Below, in pieces: positions 33,878 to 46,770 of a DNA stretch of 64,000 nucleotides. Origin of the DNA: Mikania micrantha (taxonomy: Eukaryota; Streptophyta; Magnoliopsida; Asterales; Asteraceae); NCBI GenBank assembly GCA_009363875.1, contig CM018690.1:4514788-4578787 (forward strand), given 5' to 3'. The position numbers and the translations under genes were made by a program. Every line of letters begins with the position of its first letter. Within the stretch, counting starts at the first letter, position 1. The notes beneath the pieces were generated by a model. It did not search any database. It saw only the letters and a program-made list of their open reading frames with translations, and had not been told where the DNA came from.

Positions 33878-35574
33878 TGTGCAAAGTAGTTTAATTAAAA
33901 CTAATAAAAATCAAAACTAACCTAGACACTAAGTAATATTCTAGACTCTCTAAACTATTTACAGGCAAGTGAACCTATCGAAAAGTAGTATAGAAAAGCA
34001 AGTCTGGATATCGAACCCACAGACTCCTATAGAAAGTGCAAAAACAAACTCAAGGACTTATCTATACAAAAGACTTAAAATAAATTAGTTATTTTAAAGG
34101 GGGGTTTTGTAAATAACTAATCAAACTGAAATTGATAAAATTCTGAAAACCGAATTAAGACTCAAATGGGAAAACGCAACTAAACCTCACTAATGATGAT
34201 GAGACTACCTAGGGTTTACTTTATACATGTCTAATGTGTTTAGATTGATTATGGAAGTTGGTTTGGAATCGGGATCTTTGAATATTAACTCATTAACAGA
34301 TTAGAGATTCTTTAACTCTTTTTAAAGATTTCAACTAAAATGCCTACAAGTATCTTAAACACCGGTTTATGTTAATTACTCTCACAAGTTATCCAACCCA
34401 TTAATGGTATGTCCTAAAAACCATCTACCTCACGGAAATGATAGTTTCAATACATCAAATGCAAGGGATAATAAGGAAATTCATCTTGGACTTAGCATAC
34501 AAGACTGTGTCTAATTATCCTAATCTTGGTCTTCTCACAAAGACTTTAACTAGTTATTAAACATTCAAGATATACTAACAAACCCTCACCTCACGGCTAT
34601 TGAATTTGGTTAAACATTTAATTCATTTGTGACCTAATCATCATTCCAATGAATCACTACGTCTAGTAATCCATCCACAAATCAAGAACACCAAGTAATT
34701 GACCTAGCACGCACCTATTACACGAAAGACATTCGCCAAAGCACATGAGGAATCGATAACCCGAATCACAAACAACATAAACATTAATACACATCCAAGA
34801 ATCAAAACCAAATCGTTATACCATTAAAAGATTCAAACTTGTTCCACAATCAATCCTCACAACCATTAAACATGCATATTATAAAACCCTAGGTGGTCAA
34901 AAAGGTTTAGCCACAAATCATCATGAATAAACAGGAAGAAATAGTGTAAAAACTAATATCAAACATCAGTCAAAAGATAATAACAAGAAGGGAAAAAGAA
35001 CATATCACGTTACACCCTTCGGATCACTCGTCTAGGGCTTCCCAATGGTCCAAATCGACTCCAATCTTGTATCCTTGCTTCTAGTCGCCTCCCAAGTTGT
35101 CTCTGGTCGTCAAAAATCGAATAATTCCCACCTCCAGCCGTTTCCAAAACCTTAACTCGAAATTCTGAAATTTTAACCCTGTCGCGCTACGTGACAGGCT
35201 TCTCAAAACCCTTCGCGCTACGCGAGGGTACCCACTACCCGACAAATTAGTCGGGTCAAACCCGCAATCATTAGAAGGGGCAAAATAGTAATTTCCACCT
35301 GTCGCGCTACGCGACAGGGTTTTCTATGGGTGTCGCGGTACGCAATAGAGAGAATTTCCAGAATTCTTCTTCCTTTGATCTTCAGTTCGGTCTCGTCCGT
35401 CCGGGAGCTTGTTTTCTTGATCTTTTATGCCAAAATAGCATGTTTATTACCTGCAAGCAACAATTTGTGGAAATGTGAAGAACCAGCATCAATCGACCCT
35501 AAAATTGAATAAAACTGTACAAAAATCAATTAAAAAACAAATAGAAAAACAGATGTGTTTTGCAACATATCACA
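33878..35574 (-). repeat. LTR of an Athila-like Ty3/gypsy element
   Basis: The 1,697-bp block has TGTG…CACA ends. On the minus strand it starts right after the purine-rich PPT AGATAAGTGTGGGGA (plus 35575-35589), so it is the 3' LTR. Words such as GAACCCACAGACTCC and a GCGCTACGCG palindrome cluster (35178-35347) are inside. Its partner 5' LTR was not found. Confidence 0.7.
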
Positions 35575-36894
35575 TCCCCACACTTATCTCTTTGTCATCC
35601 CTGAAAAAGATTTATGCAAAAATCTGGGATCATAGTTGAATAAAATGGTTTCTACACAATTAACAGAGTGAATTTTGAAATTCAATGCTTTGGAAAAGAT
35701 TGCAAGTTTTGTTATCCTATTAAACTCATACTGATTTTCCCAGTCCCTTTTTCATGGTCCATTATGTTCATGTTCTACATTTAATTTCTTTAAACCCACA
35801 CTTAGGAAATTAAAACCAAATCAATCCTGGATTCTAGTTTTCAAGTCATCCTTACATATAAACAAACAAGAAATTTCTCAAATCAGATTTTTAAAATGGA
35901 AGCAGATGAAAGCGTGAGCATTTTTCTTTTATTCAATTTTTTTTCAATGAACTTAGCTTAGTGGTGTTTCAACCAGGCAGCAACCCAGCGTGTGACACAT
36001 AAGTTTCTCGTTCAACTTCTTTTCCTTTATTATTTATTTTTCTTTTAGCTCAGCTCATTTGGTGAAATGAAGGCGCCATAAGACTCGGATTTATTCTCAT
36101 AAAAAGAGTACTTATGTGCCAAACAAAAATCAGATTTTCAAAACTCTCATTTGTTATTATGCAAAGATTCATTTATGACTAGAAAACAGTTTCATTAATT
36201 CCAAACTCTCAAAGATGTTTCCCATGAAAATCATGTATTTAAGTGAAATTATACCAATCCTAAGGGACAAATATAATCAGTTGAGCCTACCTACACATCC
36301 CATGACCAAAGCATAAACCCAAACCAACAAGTTAACTATGCATGAAACCATAAAAACCAACCTTTCTATCATTTCCCATCATACTTTTTGCAACCAACTT
36401 TAAACAGGAACAAAAAGAATTAAGCTAAAGATGTAAAACAAAAATTTTGACTCAAAAACTACTAAAAAAACAAAATTAAACTAAAAACAAACAAAATTAA
36501 CTAACCTAAGTTTTCCCATCCCCACACTTAAACTATACATTGTCCCCAATGTAGAGAAAAAGGAAACCCAAAAAGAAACTAAAAAGAAAGAAAAAAAAAT
36601 GTTAAAAATGAAATTGACTTAGCTGGTCAAGAAGAAGACTGTCATGTGCCAGTCTTTCCACATAAGCTCCTCACTTCTACAAATTGCTCCACAAGCCACA
36701 AACAACCATATGAAACAAGCATAACAAAGATCAAGATAATCAACCATCAGTTCAAATACAGTAATAAACCACAACCAAAATGAGTTCAAAATCCACCAAC
36801 CCTTAGCCAACCCAACCACAAATGTCAAAAGGTACAAATGTTCAACAATCATAAACCAACTGCAGTGGATAAACCTACTAACACCTCCCCACAC
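35575..36894 (-). other. Athila-like 3' untranslated region without pol
   Basis: Between the gag end (36895) and the LTR there are only about 1.3 kb of low-coding sequence. A second purine-rich tract, GTTTAAGTGTGGGGATGG, lies near 36520-36540 (minus strand), preceded by a GGGGACAATGTA word. No protease, RT or integrase motif is visible. Confidence 0.55.
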
Positions 36895-38240
36895 TCAGTC
36901 TTCATCCTCTCCACCATCATGCTCTTCAGGGGCCCTATAAAACTCTGGTATGTTGATGTGAAGAGAGGTCATCAGATACCTCATAGCATCCTCCTGCCTC
37001 TTCTGATCATGCTCCCTCCACTCTCGGTACTGATCGTGGTAACCATCCATCCTGTGACATAAAGATTCCAATGTAAGTGGGTCAGGGATGGGCTCCCGGA
37101 GTGGGTACTGTCTCGGTGGGAAATCTCTCCTAAAAACAGGCCTCTGCCTGTGAGTTGGGACCGAACCCATGACTGCATCTGCTGCAGGTGTCCCCTGTGG
37201 AGGCATCACCTGATGCCCAACCATAAATCCAGCCCACCTTGGTGGGTTATCTCTCTCCACAATCCCAGCTCTCTGCAAATCCCTCAAGTCTATAGGTGTG
37301 GTCAACGGTCCTAAGATCATCAAGTCAGGACGATATCTATCAAAAACTCCCAAATATTCCGCCATCCTGTATATATATGGGCCCATATCTAATCTAGCTC
37401 ATCATCCCCCCTCCTAGCTCTGGCTAAAGAGGTGGCCAACACACATGTCACATTCGCCTCTCTTCCAATCACCATACAATACAAGAAGAAAAGGTCAATC
37501 CAGTTGACCTTTTCCTCCCCTGAACTCCTACCCACGACAGTACATGCTAAAACCCTATGAATATATCTCAACAAGAGATCTCTGATGTTCGATTCTAGCA
37601 TACTGGTGGAAAACGGGGCATCAGCAATCGTGGCCCAGAACTCACTCAAATCCACCTCAGAAAGACAGAAATCTCTGTCCTTCTTGGTGGCTCCCCTCAA
37701 ATCCTGCACAAAATCAGGGGATAGGGCCTCATCCTCAGTATAAAAACCACAAACAACAGCAAACTGTGGAATGGACATCTAATAAACCCGCCTCCCTAAC
37801 GAGAAGGAAATAGCATCCAAGGACTCAAACTCCGAATCATCATACATAAAGGTTGAGTGAAACTCTATGGTCAATTCCTTATATTGAGGCCAATCACACG
37901 CCAAGACCCGCCTCCACTTGGGCCCTAGTAGCCTCTCCAACCTGTCTCTCTGGCCTAATTGGTCAACTAACTACCAATTGATATTTCTATGGTGTAGGAT
38001 TTCTAGAGATACAAACCTATCAAGCCTGTCACTCTCAAAAGTGCCCATTTCAAACATTAAGAGGGTGTGGTCCTTCAGTCTTCTGGTTTTTATGACTGGT
38101 ATCCGCTCAGCTTTAAGATATAGGATTGTCCTTTCATCCCTTTGTGGCTGGACTGGGGAACTGGGTTCTCCCCAGGGTCTTGGAACTGGTCCCCTTCTTC
38201 TTTTCCCCCTGCACCTGATGAGCTTGCTCCAGACATCCTG
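36895..38240 (-). pseudogene. Athila-type gag (Arabidopsis retrotransposon ORF1-like)
   Basis: Minus-strand translation from MSGASSSGAGGKRRR at 38240 gives the Athila gag-like protein. It has a basic N-terminus, a region with LERLLGPKWRRVL, a central block starting MSIPQFAVVCGFY, and a tail from MGPYIYRMAEYLG to an acidic HDGGEDED end. Two in-frame TAG codons (about 37969 and 37780), and a stop with a frame change at 37386-37391, split it into three pieces. Athila gag encodes the particle protein of this Ty3/gypsy lineage. No pol follows, so the element may be a gag-only derivative or an internally deleted copy. Confidence 0.75.
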
Positions 38241-38950
38241 AAACAACATCAAAATCAAACACAAGCTGCCAAGTTAGTAAGGAAACCAAGAATTGTAACC
38301 GTATAGCATTTCATTCGCGGTTACACAATAATACCCTTTAGGTTCCAAGGAAAAAAACATAAACAACCCATCCCACAAACTGATTTTTCATCTTAAATGG
38401 ACATTATCTTCTCAAATTTCATTGCAAAAATCAGTTTGTTTAACATGTCAGAATCAAAAGAACCAATTTCAAACTTTAAGCTTTTACCCCAAACTACAAT
38501 CTATGGTTCTTTGACATCAAACAACAATTTCAACTACAATGGGAAACCTAGAAACATTCAGCAAGATTAAACAAACTAATACTACACTAGAATCAACACA
38601 AAACCTTCAAAACTAAAAATCTAAACCTAAGCTAAAACTAAAAATTGACAAAATTTATCAAAGTGAAAGAAAAATTGGAAGTAGTTAGTCACATTACCTT
38701 AGAATTGACTTATACAATGAGATTTAGAAGAAAAATTGAAGCTTTGAAGCAAAACCCTCGTATTCTTGCTTGGACCCGTCAATGGAGGATGGAGATGGTG
38801 AAATGGTAAAATAGGGTTGAAATAGTGGAAGAAATGGGTGAAATCGAAGTTGGGGTTGATGGTTGATGGTTTTAGGTGGTGAAATTTGTGGAAGATGGTG
38901 GTAGAAGATGAAAATGGTGGTGAAGGGGAGGTGGGCTGTAGATGCACTTA
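38241..38950 (-). other. Probable 5' leader of the Athila-like element
   Basis: It lies upstream of gag on the minus strand and has no recognisable primer-binding site or LTR. A short proline/phenylalanine-rich frame at 38699-38947 is probably chance. Confidence 0.35.
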
Positions 38951-39566
38951 ATGTCCCTAGTTAAATTTTGTATTATTCATAATCTAAAATTCAAACTATA
39001 TTAATGGAAGTTGTCTTTCTATATTGTTCTTAATGTTTAATATTGATTATATGATTGGTTGATTTGGTTTATTAATGTTTATGTATATACTTTGACCATT
39101 TGGGCGAATGATTCTACGAATGAAGTCATTCGACCGAATGAACGCACTAGCGAATGACATAGGCGACCGAATGAGTCATTCGCCGAATGACTCATTCGAC
39201 TGACATGTCCATTCGGGCAAGTCATTCGCCGAATGAGTTGCTTCGGCCACTCATTCGGCCGAATGACTACAGCCTATAAATACAAATTCAAATCATTTCA
39301 ACCCTAACTTCTGAGAACCCTCATTCTTCCCTTTGTGCTCCAGTGTCAAACCCCTGAAGATTTGAGCGTTTCTTGCTGTCCAAGTTCGATTCATAGCTCG
39401 TGGTGTTCGATTCTCACTCAAACATTCATCTTGCACCTTCGGATCACCACGGTTGCTGTTGGTTTCGATTGGAAAACCCTGGAATAGGATTCCGCACTGT
39501 TCCAGAGGCTGTAGAGCATATTTCCCTTGATTTCGTGCTGTTTTCGAGATCATACTTGGTCCTACA
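38951..39566 (+). repeat. Right part of the copia 5' LTR
   Basis: The right end is fixed by the primer-binding site at 39570. It carries the CATTCG…CGAATG palindrome cluster (39100-39265), then a TATAAATA box at 39275-39282, matching the order seen at the end of the 3' LTR (63825-64000). The left boundary is not resolved and may be truncated. Confidence 0.55.
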
Positions 39567-39569
39567 AAG

Positions 39570-39581
39570 TGGTATCAGAGC
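39570..39581 (+). other. Primer-binding site (initiator Met tRNA), copia
   Basis: TGGTATCAGAGC lies three bases after the LTR end. Confidence 0.85.
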
Positions 39582-40205
39582 TTTGGCTCTTGATTCTGCT
39601 CGATTTCCAATCCAAATCATCATATCTTTGATTGTTCGTTCGAGATCTGCAAAAACCCTAAGCTTATTGTCCTAAAAGTTACTGTTTCATTGCAAATCCG
39701 TGGATTTTTGTGATGTTTTTGTCAAAACGTTTATCTCAATTTGTTCATTATCATCTCATGATGTTCTGTACCAAATTTGGTGGTTAGATCTGGTCAAAAT
39801 CTCAAGTTATCACGATTTTTTGTTACAAAAACCCTCAGATTGGCCGAATGAGCATGGCGGCCGAATAGTTTTAGCCGAATAAGCCTCATTCGCCCGAATA
39901 GCCTCATTCGCCATCATTCATTCGCCGAATAGCTCCATTCGTGTTACTCATTCGGCGAATAGCCATCATTCGATCATTCATTCGGCGAATGACTCATTAG
40001 GTCAAGTCATTCGGAGATTAACACTCATTCGAACTCTCATTCGCCGAATAGGTTCATTCTCTTTGCTCATTCATCAAACAGTCATACTCAGCTTCTCATT
40101 CGCCATTTCTAGCACATTCGGCCCCCGTCATTCACCATAAGGATCTTCATTTGGCCATCAGTCTGAGAAATTTTCTAAGTGTTGAATCTTGTTGTTCTTG
40201 ATTCT
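39582..40205 (+). repeat. Copia leader with ATTCG palindrome repeats
   Basis: From 39840 to 40140 the word CATTCGCCGAAT and variants are repeated a dozen or so times, extending the same motif family found in the LTR. No gene is present. Confidence 0.7.
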
Positions 40206-41087
40206 ATGGAGGATTTAGCATTGATGGCGAACCAGAATCATCGTATTCAGACTTTGCTACTGACTGAGACTGAGAATGGAAACTCTAATAAAGCTCCAAA
40301 GTTTTTATCTTTAGATGATTATCCACACTGGAAGTATCGGTTTGAGATCCACATCAATGGGGTGGATACAAACTTATGGATAATGATTGAGGGAGGTTAT
40401 CTGAGGCCTCTGAATGAAGATGAAACTCCTATGCTAGTCACACGGATGACTGAGCCTCAGAGAAAGCTTTATGATTATGAGAAGAAAGCCTATGCTATTC
40501 TATCCCACTCCATTGCTACTGATATTTTCCATCAGTTTAGACAGTTTACATCTTCAAAGCTACTGTGGGATGCACTGCAACAAAGATATGAGGGTAATGA
40601 TGCTTTGAAGAGCATCAAGTCAAAGGCATTGAGAAAGGAATTCAATAGCTTCATGTATGTGGGAAATGAGTCACTGGATGAGTTGATTGCTAGATTTTAT
40701 CATCTTTTGAGTGAGTTGTTCAATCATGAAGTCAAGACTACTACTCAGGAAAAGATCCAGTGTTTGGCAGATGCTCTACCTCCAAAGTGGAAGTCATTTT
40801 TTATGGTACTCAAGCATAATCAGATGCTGGTACATATGGACATAAATGATTTCATTCAGAAGCTGAAAGAGCAAGAAATAGAGAACAAGTGGAAGGCCAA
40901 GAGAGTTGCCCAAGTCCAGGACCCATCGTTGTATTATTCTACTCCTACAGTTGAGAAATCATCTTCTCATGCTCCATTGAAGACAACTTTTGTTTCTCAG
41001 ACTACTGAAGCTCCATCATCTACTCAGATTCAATTTAGTCAATCATCCTCTTCATCCAATCCTCAGAAGAACATCATCAGCCTGTAA
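40206..41087 (+). pseudogene. SIRE-like copia gag, N-terminal part
   Basis: The ATG at 40206 is the first Met of the frame; the TTG at 40179 is not a plausible start. The protein has the copia gag domain: FLSLDDYPHWKYRFEIHI near residue 35-50, AILSHSI, WDALQQRYEG and a leucine-rich capsid fold (UBN2-type). The frame runs to a TAA at 41085-41087, but the real coding path shifts frame near 41055 and continues in the next piece. Confidence 0.85.
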
Positions 41088-43000
41088 CCAGTTTGAAGAC
41101 AGAAAATTTTGATAAAGTGACTGTGGAGATTGCCAAGGAGCACATGGGACTTCTATCTACTCTAGTCAGCTCTTATGATGGTTTAGTAGCAGGACAGATT
41201 GACAATCCTTATCTGACTAATGATGATTACTCTCAGATAGATCCAGATGGCATGGAAAGGATTGATATTATGTGGGCTTTGGCTAGTGCTGTCAGAAGAG
41301 CTAAAGAGTTTGTGAAGAGAACTGGAAAAGACATCAACTTGAACAAAGATTCAACATTTGGATTTGATATGGCTTCTGTCACTTGCTACAATTGTGGAGA
41401 AAAGGGTCACTTTGCTAGACAGTGCAAGCATCATAAGAAAGCTGGAAACAAGAATCCTTTTCAGCATCAAAAGTCTTCTACAGTAAATCCAGAGAGAAGA
41501 CTTGTTCCTATTGATTCTCCTGCTCAGACTGGTTCTTCAAATACAGGCAAGGCATTGATGGTTCAGAATGACGAGGGTGAGAATTGGGATTTCAGATTTA
41601 ATCTTGATCAGGGTGGACAGGATAAAGCATGTATGGCAGAGATTAAAAAGACTGAAGACTCAAGTTTAGAATCTGAAGAAGTGAAAGTCAGTCAAGAGGA
41701 GTCTTCTGGATCTGAATCAGAAAGTTCATTAGATGCAGAAACACATGATGATTATGATGCTGAGAATGAAGAACCTGTTACTCAGTTTGCATTAATGGTA
41801 AACTCATCTGCTACTCCCGCTGACTCTTCACAGTCTAGTCAGGTATATGAAGAATGTTCTTCTTCTCACTTTACATGTTTTAAATGTGTTGATCTTGACA
41901 GCAAGGTCCTTGCTTATCAGAAGCATAATTCTGATTTGATCAGCGATCTCAGCCTATGTATTGAGGCAAACAAAATTTTAAAATCTAATGAAAAAGATTT
42001 TCTTGCCAAAATTGAACTTTTTAACAGACAACTTCATGAGGCTGAGATTGTTGTTCTAAACAAGCAAGATGCTATTACTTCTTATCTCAATACCATTAAT
42101 GAGATAAAGAAGAAGTTAGCCATATTCGAATGTGACTATGAGACCCTGGGTCAAAAGCTCAAGAGCTATGAAAGCTCATCATATATCATTGAGCACATGA
42201 TCAGTAAGGGTACTGATCAAAAGGGTAAGGGAAAGGAGAATTATCAGCATTGTCCTCCACCAATCTTAAACAGCTTTGTCAAATCACCAAATGACAAAGA
42301 TGTTAAAGATTTTCAAGTCAAAAATCCTTTAGTAATTGATCCAATTGGGATGATTACTGATGAGGGCTCCTCCCTGACAGAGAAATCTCTTGTGGATAGA
42401 ACTGTTGAAGATTGGGTTTCAGATTCTGAGGATGAATCTGACGATTCATCTGATGGTATTACTGCTCAGAATCAATATCATGCTGTCATGAAAGGTGACC
42501 CAATCTCTTCTTCAAAAATTTATCAAGCCTTAAGTTTTGTGAAAGCTTCAAAAGAAAATGAAGCTTGTGTGTCGAACAAGTTTGACAATCTTGTTCCAAA
42601 TGGTAAAAAGGGTTTGGGTTTTAATCAGAACATGCCTAAAACAACTGTTTTCAAAACAAAAAGGCCTTCTTTTTCTGAATTAAAACATTTTCACAAAAAA
42701 GGTGAGAGAGTTTGTTTTGAGGGTGGTGCACCTGGGCACATTGTTAGATCTTGCCCACAGTTGCTTAGACCAAAGGTTGCACCACCCAGAAAACCAAGTA
42801 AAGTTTTTGTCAAACCTGTCAAATTTCATCCTGAGTCAATCCTGACAAAACCCAAACAACCAAATCAGGTTAAATCTGTGGACAAGGGTAAAGGGAAACT
42901 GATGAACTTGAATGTTCTCAAAACTGTTAATGTTGATCAATCTAAATCATCATCCATCTATCTGAAAAATTCTTCAGTAAAAATGCAATCTGGAAAGTAA
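41060..43000 (+). pseudogene. SIRE-like copia gag, C-terminal part
   Basis: This continues gag in another frame, with a zinc knuckle CYNCGEKGHFARQC at about 41385-41426. A long acidic/serine-rich and coiled-coil stretch follows (41600-42200). A second knuckle, CFEGGAPGHIVRSC (about 42713-42754), has its second cysteine replaced by glycine. The long gag with extra C-terminal region is typical of the SIRE/Maximus lineage. The frame stops at 43000. The family's end of gag (AWVPKLN, stop at about 43126) lies just beyond in another frame. Confidence 0.82.
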
Positions 43001-43141
43001 AGTCTGAGACCACAGTTTCACCCACTTCAGACAAGGCTGTTTCAGATGGCAAATGGATCGATGTTATGATCCGAGACTCATTGGGTCAACCCAAGACTAT
43101 CAAGGCTTGGGTTCCCAAATTGAACTAATTGTTTCATTTTT

Positions 43142-43330
43142 GTGCAGGTTGCCCCAACAGCTGCTTTTAACAACAATTGGATTGTAGATAGTGGGGCTTC
43201 TAGGCATATGACTGGTGATATTTCGCTACTCACCGAGGTTAACTCAGTTCGAGGTAGTTATGTAGCTTTTGCTGGTGACAAAGGTGGTTTTATCACGGGA
43301 GAGGGAATCTTATCAAATGGGCAAGTTTAA
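43142..43330 (+). pseudogene. Copia aspartic protease, with premature stop
   Basis: The frame carries the copia protease start NNWIVDSGASRHMTG, with the catalytic DSG intact. A TAA at 43328-43330 interrupts it. The same frame then continues in the integrase piece, so one nonsense change separates them. Confidence 0.85.
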
Positions 43331-43333
43331 TTT

Positions 43334-45091
43334 GACAAAGTCAGATATGTCAAGAAATTGGAGAATAATCTGCTTTCTGTATCACAGATCTGTGATAAAA
43401 ACTACAAAGTTCTTTTCGATGACTCCAAATGCTACATTCTAAAGCAAGGTGTAGTTATTCCTGAAGATTGGATCTTGATGTCTGCCCCCAGGAAGCAAGA
43501 CTTGTACGTACTCAATATGGCCACAGCTTCAACTACATCCTCCACAGCTTCATGTTTTATGTCAAAGGCAACAGAAAAAGATTCAATACTTTGGCATAAG
43601 AGGATGGGTCATTTGAGTCTACGCAAGATGAACCACTTGGTACACAACAATCTGGTTGAGGGGGTCAGTCTGAAGAATTTCAAGCTGTCTGATGTCTGTG
43701 TATCTTGCAAGAAAGGCAAGCAAGTCAAGCAGTCTCACAAACCGAAGAAGTATCACTCAATCACTGTTCCACTTGAGCTGCTCCATATGGATCTTTTTGG
43801 TCCAGTTAACCGCAAGAGTATTGCTGGGGATCAGTACTGTCTTGTCATCACTGATGAATATTCCAGATACTCTTGGGTTTTCTTTCTGAAGGAGAAGTCG
43901 GAAACGTTTGACTGCATTCAAGTGTTGGTTACCAAACTTGAATCTCTCTATAAGCTCAAGATTCGGATATTCAGAACCGACAATGGGACAGAGTTCAAAA
44001 ATCACAACATGGAGAACTTTTGTAATGAACGATGTATTGTTCAACAATTTAGTGCTCCATATGTTCCCCAAATGAACGGTGTTGCTGAGCGAAAGAACAG
44101 AACTTTGATTGAGGCTGCTAGGACTATGCTTGCAGATTCGTCTCTTCCAGTTCAATTCTGGAGTGAAGCTGTAGCTAATGATTGTTACACTCTAAATCGA
44201 GTGTTGATAGTAAAGAGACATGGGAAAACTTTCTTCGAATTGCTTCATAACAGAAAGCCAAATCTTAAGTACCTTGAACCATTTGGTGCACCATGCACTG
44301 TGCTTAAGAAACATGAGCAAGGAAAGTTTAATGAAAAGGTGGAAAAAGGGTATTTTCTTGGGTACAGCACTCCAAATAAAAGAGTTTATAACAGATCAAC
44401 TCAAAATGTGGAGGAGTGGTACCATGTTGATGTTCAGAAGTATTCCGTGCCCCCACCTGGGAAGGGTCCTAATTGGATGTTCAACTATTCTGATCTGTTT
44501 GACTCCTTCAACATGCCTCCCATGTACACTGATGAAGATGTTGCTGTTCAGATGCTGTATGATGCACAAAATGCACCTGAAGAACTAATGCAACCTTCAT
44601 CTGTTTCAACTCCTACAGCACAGACAAATGATGACAGCTCAGACACAGACGACAACTCAGTCCCTCCAGCTGCCCCTGAACCAGCTGTTCACAATCTTGT
44701 ACTAGGACTTGAGGATCTGAATCTGAATAATCTTGATCCACAGGTTGAAGTTCCCGCTCATCCTGTTGGACGAATTAATCGGATTCATCCTCAAGAAAAT
44801 ATTATTGGAAGTCCTTTGGATGGGGTCAAGACAAGAAATCAGCTTTCTTCAGGAGGACTTGCAGACATTCTTGACTTTGCAGATGTAAACTTTTGTGCCC
44901 ACTCATGTTTTATCTCCCAAGTTGAGCCACGTACTGTTGCTGAAGCTCTCAAGGAAGAGTCATGGGTAGATGCAATGCAAGAAGAACTCCTTCAGTTCAA
45001 AAAGTTAGGTGTCTGGCAATTGGTTGACAGACCAAAAGCTGTGAAAGTAATTGGCACCAGATGGGTTCTTCGGTGCAAGAAGGATGATCAT
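43334..45091 (+). pseudogene. Copia integrase and start of reverse transcriptase
   Basis: Domains in order: protease end (ENNLLSVSQI), the GAG-pre-integrase HHCC finger (LWHKRMGHLS to CVSCKKGKQ, about 43590-43720) and the integrase catalytic core with D in HMDLFGP, D in FRTDNGTEFK and E in NGVAERKN. An acidic linker and the first part of RVT_2 follow, up to GTRWVLRCKKDD. All three integrase acidic residues are present. Reading stops being copia at 45092, where a 16-kb insertion begins; the chance frame ends at 45127. The rest of RT resumes at 61177. Confidence 0.88.
45087..45091. other. Target site duplication, left copy (ATCAT)
   Basis: Five bases matching 61172-61176 exactly. They flank the nested 16-kb insertion. 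Confidence 0.85.
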
Positions 45092-46770
45092 TGTAACATC
45101 AGTGCCAGACGCGTGCCGGAACAGTGATCACAACAGTAAACATGTACAGTAACTCAGGTACACATTTCGTGAAACTATGTTTAGACTATGGATGCATTTG
45201 ATTAACATGAAACTATTAAACAATTGTCTGAATCTGATTGAAATCTTAGGATTTAACAGTCAGAAAACATGTCAGACAACACAGTGTCGAAACATAAATA
45301 CTTGATGTGATGCTATTTGGTGAATACGTATGTGAAGTTAAACAAAACAAAATCCTAACGGTTATTGTTTCAGAATGCTAAACTGACGTGTTATTCGTAC
45401 AGGTGATGATCTGTACGAATGATTCTGATAGTTTAACGTTCATAAATAATGACTTAACAGTAGAAAACAAGAATCAGAAAACCAAACCATCGACGTGTTC
45501 GTTAGAATGACGATTCGAACGAATACGCGCGATGGCGACGCGATCTGACGAAACGAAAACAAAACGAATGAAGACACGAACGATCATAAATTTAAGGAAA
45601 TAAAATATTTCCTATTTTTCAATTTTGAAACTCATCATAAAATAAATTAAGCTATTTTATTTAAACCGCGAAAAAATTAATGAAACGCGTAAAATACCAT
45701 AATTCGATAAATAAATAAACGCAACGATATTTAACATAATTGTTAATAATATTTACAATCTAGACATCCTAAAATAAACTCATTTTATTTTACGAAGAAC
45801 GCGCGTAACGTGCCGGATACGCGACGAAATTACGAACCGAGCAACCGAAACGAACCCGGACACCACACGTGATATAAATATGTTAAATGAGAGTGTTTCT
45901 CTCATTTTTACATCCACACCCTCTTTCTCTCTCTCAATTTCCGGCCAAGACCAAGAACCACCACCAAACCACCTTCAAAACCTAGTATCTTGCTCGTTTC
46001 TTAACCGATTCGAGTGATTCTTACGCCCACGCGAAGCCCTTGACATCCTCTACAAGAAAGTACAGCAGATCTGAAGGTTTAACCGCTGAAAATCGAGGTA
46101 TGAGGCTGTGAAGATCCACGAAAATAGGGTTTTCATGTGTATTTATTTGATCCACCATGGTTAGCCGGCTTTAGATCGTGTTACACGCACCATATCATGT
46201 TGAAGACTCCCTCGTGACACCATCTTAGGCTAACACAACCACTAAAAACGACTGGCAACTGGTTCGTGAACAGAAGGGGTGGCTGAACCTTCATGGGTCG
46301 AAGATGGGCTGGCCGAACCTTCTTGATGCTACAAACCCTCGCCGAGCCTTCTATTGTCCTGAACCTTAAGCCTGGGCTACGAACCTTCTGTCATGCACAC
46401 CCATCTAGCCACGAACCTTCGACCTCAGACAAACCCTAGCCGAACCCATGAGGATGAACGAACCTTCTTCCTCCCGGGCCCTCGACCAACGAATCTGGAA
46501 TCGACAAGCAGGGAGCCGATCCTCCTTATCACGAACCATCACCAGCCGAGACCTGAACGAACCTTGGCTGGACCATGTGTGTGTTCTGTCCTAAACCCTA
46601 GACGAACCTACTGTCTACACACAAACACCATTGCCGAACTATTTTAGCTATAAGCTTCGGCCCACTTCAGCCAATTCTAGGCCCAAACTCGTTTGCTTTG
46701 GCCCATCACAATTGAATTAGTTTAATGGAAATCCTTCGGCCCACTTCAGCCAATTCTAGGCCCAAACTCG
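45092..46770 (+). repeat. Family O LTR, left part
   Basis: It begins TGTAACATCAGTGCC next to the target duplication. CpG-rich stretches near 45500-45850 are followed by a CT-rich tract (45920) and a patch (46250-46640) with many CGAACCTTC repeats. A 38-base word starting CTTCGGCCCACTTC occurs twice, at 46655 and 46735. The LTR is cut at 46770/46771 by family G sequence. Confidence 0.65.

Noticed and set aside
36619..37062. Short open frames on both strands
   Set aside because: They are shadows of the Athila-like gag and its 3' region, with no conserved motifs.
45092..45130. Family O start as a continuation of copia coding
   Set aside because: Copia homology ends exactly at the target duplication; the remaining residues are chance translation.
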